From the NCBI RefSeq assembly GCF_024713975.1, contig NC_091104.1, positions 9,195,580-9,259,579 of the forward strand: a DNA stretch of 64,000 nt, written 5' to 3'. Under the pieces are notes generated by a model, which searched no databases, was not told where the DNA came from, and saw nothing but the letters and a program-made list of their open reading frames with translations. Positions 57,601 to 64,000 of the stretch are shown in pieces (the first letter of the stretch is position 1; each line of letters begins with the position of its first letter). Source of the DNA: Paralichthys olivaceus (taxonomy: Eukaryota > Chordata > Actinopteri > Pleuronectiformes > Paralichthyidae). A program made the translations under genes and the position numbers.

Positions 57601-60600
57601 GAACGTACTCCAGCAGAAGAAATGGCTACAGACAAACGACAAGAGGAGAAAGTGCCTCTCACTGAAAATAATGTTGAGACAGAGACAGAAAGCACATTAC
57701 AAGATTCTGTCAAAACTGAACATGCTGAAGAACCGGAAGCATCAGTCACACTAGATTCAGAGGAGGGCAGCATTCAATTGCTTGAAAAGAAAGTAACCTC
57801 AGACAATATTCCAGCAGAAGAAGCAGCTGCAGACAAAGAGGACACCAAGTCTCTCACTGAATGTAATGTTGAGACAGAGACAGAAAGCAAATTACAAGAA
57901 GATTCTGTCAAAACGGAACATGCTGAAGAACCAGAAGCGATAGAACCTGAACAAACAGCCTCTTTAGATTCAGAGGAAGGTAGTGCTCAATTGCATGAAA
58001 AGCAAGTCATATCAGAAGTTACTCCAGCAGAAGAAACAGTTACAGACACACCACAGGAGAAAACGGACCCTGCCAAAGGACATGTTGAAACAGAGAATGA
58101 AAGCAAACTGCAAGCTGATTCTGGCAAAACTGAACATGCTGAAGAACCAGAAGCGTTAGTCACATTAGATTCAGAGGAGGGCAGCATTCAATTGCTTGAA
58201 AAGAAAGTAACATTAGACGATATTCCAGCAGAAGAAGCAGCTGCAGACAAAGAGGACACCAAGTCTCTCACTGAATGTAATGTTGAGGAAGAAACAGAAC
58301 ATAAACTACAAGCCGATGCTGCCAAAACTGAACATGCTGAAGAACCAGAAGCATTAGAAGCTGAGCAAACAGCCTCATTAGATTCAGAGGAGGGTGGTGT
58401 TCAATCACCTGAAAAGGAGGAAACAAGAGAAGAGATTCCAGCAGAAACAACAGCTACAGACAAACCCAAAGGGGAAACAGAGCCTGGTACCGAATGTAAT
58501 GTTGAAGCAGAGGAGGAAACCAAACTAGAAGCAGATTCTGCTAAAACTGAACATGCCAAAGAAGTAGTCGCATTAGAAACAACACAAGCAGCCTCATTAG
58601 ATGCAGAGGACAGTGTTCAATTACCACAAGAGGAAGTATCAGAGGACAATAATGCAGCAGAAACTGTTACAGAAGAAACAAAACAACAGGCAACAGAAAA
58701 CCAAGTTGACCCCAGAGAGCCAGAAAACAAAGAACTGAAAACAGATACCCCAAATATTGAACACCACAAAGTTCCAGAGGTTTCAGGGGCTGTACAAGTA
58801 TCCAAATTAGATTCAGAGGAGGGTAGTGTTCAATCTCTTGAAATAGAAGTTACGCCAGAGACCACTATAGAGGCAGAAACTATTACAGATGAACCAAAAG
58901 AGGAGACAGAGCCTCTCACTGAAGTCATTGAACCGGTGGATGCTTTTAAAACTGAACATGTTCAAGAACTAGTTCAAGAACCGGTATTAGAAGATGCACA
59001 AGCAGCAATGCTAGATTCAGAAGAGGGTAGTGCCCAATCACTTGAAAAGGAAGTGATTTCCGAACAGATTCCACCAGAAGAAACTGTTGCACATGAAGTA
59101 GCACGTGCAGCTGAAGGCAGTGCAGAGTCAGAACTATCGGGAGAGGATGCCAAGACTGAACATGTTCAAGAACCAGAGGTATTACCTGCTGATGTAAATG
59201 ACACTGCAACTGAAACAGAACCTGAGGTAGAGGCATCAACGCCTGCTCATGTAGTCCAACAAGGTTCTGAGGAAAGTAGCGCTCCCAATCCAGAACCCAC
59301 TGATTCAGTGACAGTTGAAGGTGAGACTAAAGTTGTGGCAGATCTGAATCAGGATTTAAGCAGAAATGAAGATCAGGAAGCGGAGAGTACACCACAAGAT
59401 GTTCATGTTGGCCAGGAAGACCAAATCCCTGAAGCTGTAGATGAGATACAGACAATAACAGCAGTTCATGTATCCTCTGTTAATAATGAAGCAAGTAGTG
59501 CTCAGGTCAGTGAAATAAATGTATTTTCTGAAGTAACCCCAACACCTTGTGTAGAAAATGTCACAGTTTCACTTGAACCAATTCACGAGGTGCATCTCAG
59601 TTCAGTGCAATCCAGTGTTGAGGAAGAAAGAGGTCAAATTCGAGGTTTGGAGGTAAAGAGTGCTCCAGTGCAGCATGCTATAGTTGCCCAAGTGATTACA
59701 TGTTATCTAAAAGACAATGCAGCTGCGATACCTGACACTTTGATAGAGACGACATCAGACAGTTGTGAACCATTGATCGACTCTGTGGCAAGTGAGCTCG
59801 GGTTCAATGAGACGAATGAGACTACAACACCATTAGTGAAAAACTATGTGACGAAGACGGGCGAGGAAGGTAGTGTGGTTAAAATGATGAATGTGCCATC
59901 GGTACAGTTTGAGGATAATCATAGAATTCAAGTGCAGGTGGTTGATGTTGATGTCAAATCAGCCACGATGATTGTTGACACAGTGCTAGAGGTAGGAGTA
60001 ACAGAAACCAAAGAAGTTATGGATATGTGTCACGAAACAGTTAAAGAAGTAGACAAACTTTCTGCCACATTGGACAGTGAAGAGATAATAAGGAGCGAAG
60101 AAAACAAAGTGACCATTCAAGAAGTTATTCAACATGTAAGGGAGAACTTACCAGAGACAGTACCTGAATCAGAACTCGTCAACACGGAACAAGAAGTTAT
60201 TAAAGAGACGGATGTTGTGGCTGAGAAAACTGAGATACCTGAAAGTGAGTCAAGTGAAGTGGAGGATCAAAAAGTGGTGGAGGATGATATTGTAACATGC
60301 AAAGAAAGACAAGATGAAGGATGTGATGTCATAAATGATGACTCCACAAAAGGGTTTGAGAACCTCATGCAAACGCCTGATATTCCAGAAAGGTTGGATG
60401 TTTTGATCCATGATCCCAAAGAGGATTTAGAGAAGCCTGAAGCTGAAGTGAAAAAGTCTGAAGCAGATGTCTCGACGACAGATGTGAAGAAAAAAAATGA
60501 GGAAGCACAAACTCCACAAATTGAGATTGTAACGGCGAACACCGGATTAGTCGTCCCCCAAAACACTGGAGTGATCTCATCAGTAGGTAATGTCGAGCCC

Positions 60601-61407
60601 CCCTCTAGCCTTTCGATAGAATTCAAATTTAACATACAGTTTGGACACGCAAAGGAACCGGCTTCTCCACCACCGTCAACAGAGAGAACTGAACCAATGA
60701 AACAGACAGTGGTGGCTGAGGTATGCGAGGTAGTAGAACCCAAAGAAGAGATAAATCCAGCACATTCTGAAGAGAGACAGAAACAGACAGAGGTGACTGA
60801 GGTCACAGTTCAGGGAACAGAAGTCACACAAGCAGCAAACTTAGATTCTACAGAAAGCCCAGTGATCATAAATCAACCAGTTCTTCTGGATGTTGGAATG
60901 CAAACAGTGGAAATAGTGGAACCAGTAGATCAAATTAAATCAACAGAGAGAGGAACCCCCAATGTCCAGGCGAAAGAAACGATCCAAACAGTGAGGCAAA
61001 AAGAGAAAAGAGGAGTGTTCCTGAGTCAGCCACTACTCTCTGAAGTGTGTGAACAAGAAACCAAAGCAGAAGAACCTGTCAAACACACAGAAGAGGAAAA
61101 TGACCAGGATGTGTGGATGGATGCTGAGGAGGACATCAACAATCAAGAGGAAACAGAGATGTCCCTTCACGAGGTGCAGGAGCCTCCAGAACATCAGGCA
61201 ATAAGTGACCAGGAGGAAACAGTTGCACTTGAAGCTGCGCAGGAGTTTGAAATGGCTGATTCCAGGATTGAAGGAGAAGAAAGTCAAGGGGAGACGCTTG
61301 AAAAAGGAGAAACGTGTGAAACTGAGAGTGAAGGTGAAGATTTTGCTGTTGCACTTGAGGATCCAGAAAATGCTACTGCAAACATCATGACGATGGAGTG
61401 GGATTAA
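51637..61407 (+). CDS. akap12: A-kinase anchor protein 12 (gravin)
   Basis: Scaffold that anchors protein kinase A, protein kinase C and calmodulin beneath the plasma membrane. Three coding exons, 51637-51744, 53886-53985 and 54125-61407, join in frame to 2496 aa (human 1782). MGDAQS at the start has Gly2 and Ser6, an N-myristoylation pattern as in the human long isoform. SLINNGQISEINGKAD matches human exon 2. Polybasic and WSK-type modules follow: FKRFFSNIGLKLTVKRG, KRFFTTGIFSGLRKKKKS, WFLSGSSLRKLSKKQRG (about 391), WASFKKLVTPKKHMKKS (about 455) and WKSFKKLVTPKRKAKD (about 577), plus SVSWEAVLCGSGRRRSRSRK. ETEMISAVSQLSES also matches human. The helix VQHAIVAQVITCYLKD (about 1918-1933), preceded by LEVKSAP, aligns with the human PKA RII-binding helix. 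About residues 1069-1770 are tandem repeats. The protein is very acidic. It probably has a 5' alternative start region, as in mammals, but none was verified. Confidence 0.97.
51745..54124. other. akap12: akap12 introns 1 and 2
   Basis: Outside the 100-bp second exon (53886-53985) and the interspersed repeat, nothing else is supported in these introns. Confidence 0.6.
52150..52720 (+). repeat. Teleost interspersed repeat in the first akap12 intron
   Basis: The segment opens with CTAATTTATATAGCACTTTC and ACAAAGTAAGATAAATAAAT. It continues with CTCTGGAACAGTCAGAAGAC, CTCTGCCTGACGATCTCGAG, CAGGAGCCTGGCTCTTGAAA and GTGACCTGGTCTCACC. I recognise this phrase order as a widespread fish repeat. It is degraded and has no long open frame. 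The class is uncertain. Confidence 0.5.
57121..59220 (+). repeat. akap12: Tandem repeat block inside akap12 (about ten units of ~70 codons)
   Basis: Units begin at a LDSEEGS-like motif at 57121, 57334, 57550, 57751, 57964, 58165, 58378, 58597, 58807 and 59011, so they are 201-219 nt long and always a multiple of three. A typical unit has LDSEEGS, a QLLEKEV-like stretch, PAEE, a D-rich link, NVETETESKL and KTEHAEEPE. The two-unit block starting at 57550 is repeated with exactly the same spacing (201 + 213 = 414 nt) at 57964. Units 4 and 6 are nearly identical at protein level, so this duplication is recent relative to the others. Human AKAP12 lacks this block as far as I recall. Confidence 0.9.
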
Positions 61408-62590
61408 ACCTGTGTCGATGACTGGTAAGTCTTGCATTTTGTTGTTGTAACATCAATTTAACAATTATCCAGCCTGAGAACGTCCTTGAAATCATCATAT
61501 TCACTGAATTATGTGTATTCATTCATACCATCCCTTTTTCCATAGAGTTGGACAATCAAAAAAGAAGATTCTAAGGAGTCGAGCCAGAGAAGACCTGACT
61601 GGTGGAAGAAACTACATGAGACATGTTTGGGGTTTTGTTTGTGGCATGTCTGCTTTTATTTGTACAGTCCTGGTGAAGGTGGGTATGCACTTATGGGTGA
61701 GCTAATGGTGCAGCCCAACATTTTGTTACTGGGTAAATGCGTCTCTTCTCAGGGGAGGGGGGTTACATGATTTGCTGTGTAGTGCAATTTGGAATACCGA
61801 TAGAATAGAATGAATATGTCTGGGAGAGTATGGCGGTATTTCTTATTGAAAATCTGTTGTTTTTATGGTAAATTGCTTCGACAACATCTGTTAAAAACAG
61901 AATTCATAATGTACGTCACAGGTACAGGACACACTCATTTTTCTTGATATATATATATATATATTATATGTAGATATTAAATATCTTTAATAATGTATCG
62001 ATTTATGTTAATAAACGTTTTATCATTCTCCATGTTTGCTTAAATACATAATTCCCAATCTATGCAAGAAAAAACAATTAGCAGCATACTGCAGATATAT
62101 ATATATTTGTATATCTGTATATTCACTTGTACATAACGACTGTTTTAATGCCAATACAAGCGACACTGTGCTCATTTTGAATTTTTACTGTAAAGTATGA
62201 AATAGACAAAAGAGCATGATGAGAGCATGATGACACATATTTGTTTTTTCCCCGTAATAATTTACTCTCTATATTTGATTAATCTCAACATACAGTATGT
62301 ATTCATCATGAATAAAACTATAATCAGCAGAGCCTAAAACAATACTGGCAGCTTTACTTATCATGTTTTATTGTGTGTCTGGTCTCAGTTAGCTTGTGGT
62401 ATCAATGATACTGTGAAGTTAGTGATCACTTTGTGTGGTGTGGGTGAGAGAAGACAGAAAGTAACGACAGGCTGTTTGTCGCTGATCTGAAACGTAATGT
62501 TGACTAATTACAAAATGCAAAATACAGACCTATATTAACTGTTTATATATTTACTGCTGTTTTATTAATAAAACAATATTTGCATAAATT
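61408..62590 (+). terminator. akap12: akap12 3' UTR with spliced terminal exon and polyA signals
   Basis: Seventeen nt after the stop is a strong donor, GATGACTG|GTAAGT. A matching acceptor, TTTTTCCATAG|AG, lies at about 61545, so the last exon is probably noncoding, as I recall for mammalian AKAP12. AATAAA signals lie at 62311-62316 and 62567-62572. The second sits about 0.2 kb from the likely rmnd1 polyA signal on the other strand. The 3' UTR contains (TA)n tracts near 61947-61966 and 62095-62105. Confidence 0.55.
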
Positions 62591-62778
62591 CTGTACATTT
62601 GAAACTCTTGTTTTTCTTTTATTGCACGAAACCTCTGGTGATCTGAAGTTGAGTTGAGACATTAATCACTCACTGAATTTATATTTAACATGCTGACACT
62701 GAAACACAACTGGAACACATTTCAAACAGATAATTCACTTTATCTTTAACACGGCACTCAAGTTAGTTTGAAATTGGA

Positions 62779-62784
62779 TTTATT
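62779..62784 (-). terminator. rmnd1: rmnd1 polyadenylation signal (minus strand AATAAA)
   Basis: TTTATT on the plus strand, about 225 nt beyond the rmnd1 stop, is AATAAA on the minus strand. Confidence 0.4.
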
Positions 62785-63009
62785 TGAATATATTTCAACA
62801 TCTTGTTTTTCACAGTCCCAGGAAACATGAAACTGATGTCTTCATTGTCTGGACTCTATAACCATAATATACATTCAGAAATGTTCAGGTCCACCTCATC
62901 GTTCTTGCTGCTTCTAGAAAACATTGACAGAGTACCTTTGTAAAGTCCAGCATTCTTCCTTTGTAGCTTCTAGTGCATTTTTGGATTAGTGCATCATTGG
63001 AGGAGCAAG

Positions 63010-64000
63010 TCAGAAGATCATTTTTCCAAGTTCAAACATCACCTACAAGGACAATAAACAACAGATGTAATATTATTTTATTGGTAGATGTTGTAAGTGT
63101 TTTTAGCTGCAGCAGTTTGAGAATGCGTGGCGAAAGCAGGTTTGCTCTGATGAATAATAACATTACATTCTTAAATAAGGTATACAAGATCTCCTTCACC
63201 TCTATAGTGATGAGGATGACGATCATCCACTCCAACCTCAAGCTGTGCTTCTCGCTCAGGTGGCTCCTCATGAGGTCTGTCAACTGTGTGCAATGTTCCA
63301 GCTTCTCATTCACAACCTGAGAAACAAAGAAAACTGAGTCCAGATCAGAAACAAAGCCTCTTACAGTGGAAATCAGAGTGGCTCTCTATATTAAGAGACT
63401 GATTTACTTACATTGACCCTGCGGTTGATGCTGAGGAACAGGCAGGTCTTCTCGTAGAGTTTTTCCAGGTTTTCTCTGTCCCAGTAGAAATCAGGTGTGA
63501 GGAGCAGGTCGGACCTCAGGTTTATACAGTGTCTGAGGAGGAGGGTGTAAATACGGGTGTAAATACAAAACTCATAAATATGAAAATCATACTTTATAAA
63601 AGAGACTGGAGTTAATGTCAACAGCTCTTCTAGCTATCTATCTATCTATCCATAAATACACCATATACTGCACTCCGTACAGCTGATATCTAAATTTCAC
63701 ACTCTCATGGATATCTGTTCCCTAAATGTGCCTCATCTTTTTTCATCATTCCGTGGGAAAACGTTGATAAACACTGTTAAAGAAAGTGAAAAAAGAAATC
63801 CTGGATCTGCACCAACCTAAAAGGAGTTGTTCTCTGACCCATTCCACATCCTTCCACTAAGTTTCCTTTGAATCTGTTCAGTCATTGTTGTGTAATCTTG
63901 CTAACAAACCAACTTGAGAAAAAAAACAAAAGTCTGCAGTTGCCAGTAAACTCCAATTAGACAAAATTGAATTTACCTTAAAGCGAACAGCTCTCCTATT
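63010..64000 (-). CDS. rmnd1: RMND1 homologue, C-terminal part (last four exons)
   Basis: RMND1 is a mitochondrial inner-membrane protein needed for mitochondrial translation. Four exons on the minus strand are read: 63977 to beyond 64000 (partial), 63412-63532, 63200-63316 and 63010-63042. All have GT-AG borders with matching phase. They encode [64 protein letters not shown] and [20 protein letters not shown], ending KMIF and TGA. This matches the C-terminal DUF155 region of vertebrate RMND1, whose end [16 protein letters not shown] is the likely membrane segment. The N-terminal part with the mitochondrial targeting sequence lies beyond the right edge. The gene faces akap12 tail to tail. In mammals ZBTB2 lies between them; here none is seen. 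Confidence 0.94.
63745..63945 (-). repeat. Teleost interspersed repeat, family A, copy 4
   Basis: In an rmnd1 intron. On the minus strand it reads TTGGTTTGTTAGCAAGATTA, CACAACAATGACTGAAC, AAACTTAGTGGAAGGATGTG, GAATGGGTCAGAGAACAAC, TTGGTGCAGATCCAGGAT and CACTTTCTTTAACAGTG. It is the most complete of the four copies. Confidence 0.6.

Noticed and set aside
60267-60806. 179-codon minus-strand frame opposite akap12 and similar ones along the big exon
   Set aside because: Acidic Glu/Asp-rich coding sequence gives long Ser/Phe/Leu antisense frames; they are shadows.

Overview
The window looks like nuclear DNA of a ray-finned fish, probably a percomorph-type teleost. It has spliced vertebrate genes with short introns, many (CA)n, (CT)n and (AT)n microsatellites, several interspersed repeats of the kind scattered through teleost genomes, and two tandem stx11-like genes. 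The gene set corresponds to human 6q24-q25, packed into 64 kb.

Layout: (1) 1-10.7 kb, minus strand: the 5' part of grm1 (metabotropic glutamate receptor 1), with three coding exons and an upstream noncoding exon; the rest lies beyond the left edge. (2) 11.4-24.1 kb, plus: complete shprh (29 coding exons, 1660 aa), head to head with grm1. (3) 25.1-30.5 kb, plus: a nine-exon gene for a type I membrane protein with a zona pellucida (ZP) domain, not identified to family member. (4) 31.65-37.4 kb, plus: complete fbxo30 (740 aa). (5) 38.5 kb, minus: tRNA-Leu(TAA). (6) 40.1-44.1 kb, minus: two tandem syntaxin-11-like genes with cysteine-rich tails and no membrane segment. (7) 44.1-51.4 kb: mostly repeats, with a series of exon-like segments on the minus strand. 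(8) 51.6-62.6 kb, plus: akap12 (gravin; 2496 aa), enlarged by a block of about ten degenerate ~70-residue repeats. (9) 63.0 kb to the right edge, minus: the last four exons of rmnd1, tail to tail with akap12.

The genes do not form a pathway. They are a conserved linkage group: the relative order and orientation grm1 < > shprh > fbxo30 match mammals, with the ZP gene between shprh and fbxo30. All exon borders were read by eye from splice signals, frame continuity and remembered orthologue sequence. For shprh, akap12, fbxo30 and the ZP gene the phases close perfectly over every junction.

The most notable points are the akap12 repeat block, which contains a 414-bp two-unit duplication; a GC-rich island with an antisense ORF and splice donor inside a shprh intron; the unidentified ZP gene with a GC-AG intron; and the unexplained minus-strand exon series between stx11 and akap12. 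I found no complete virus-like element and no CRISPR array.
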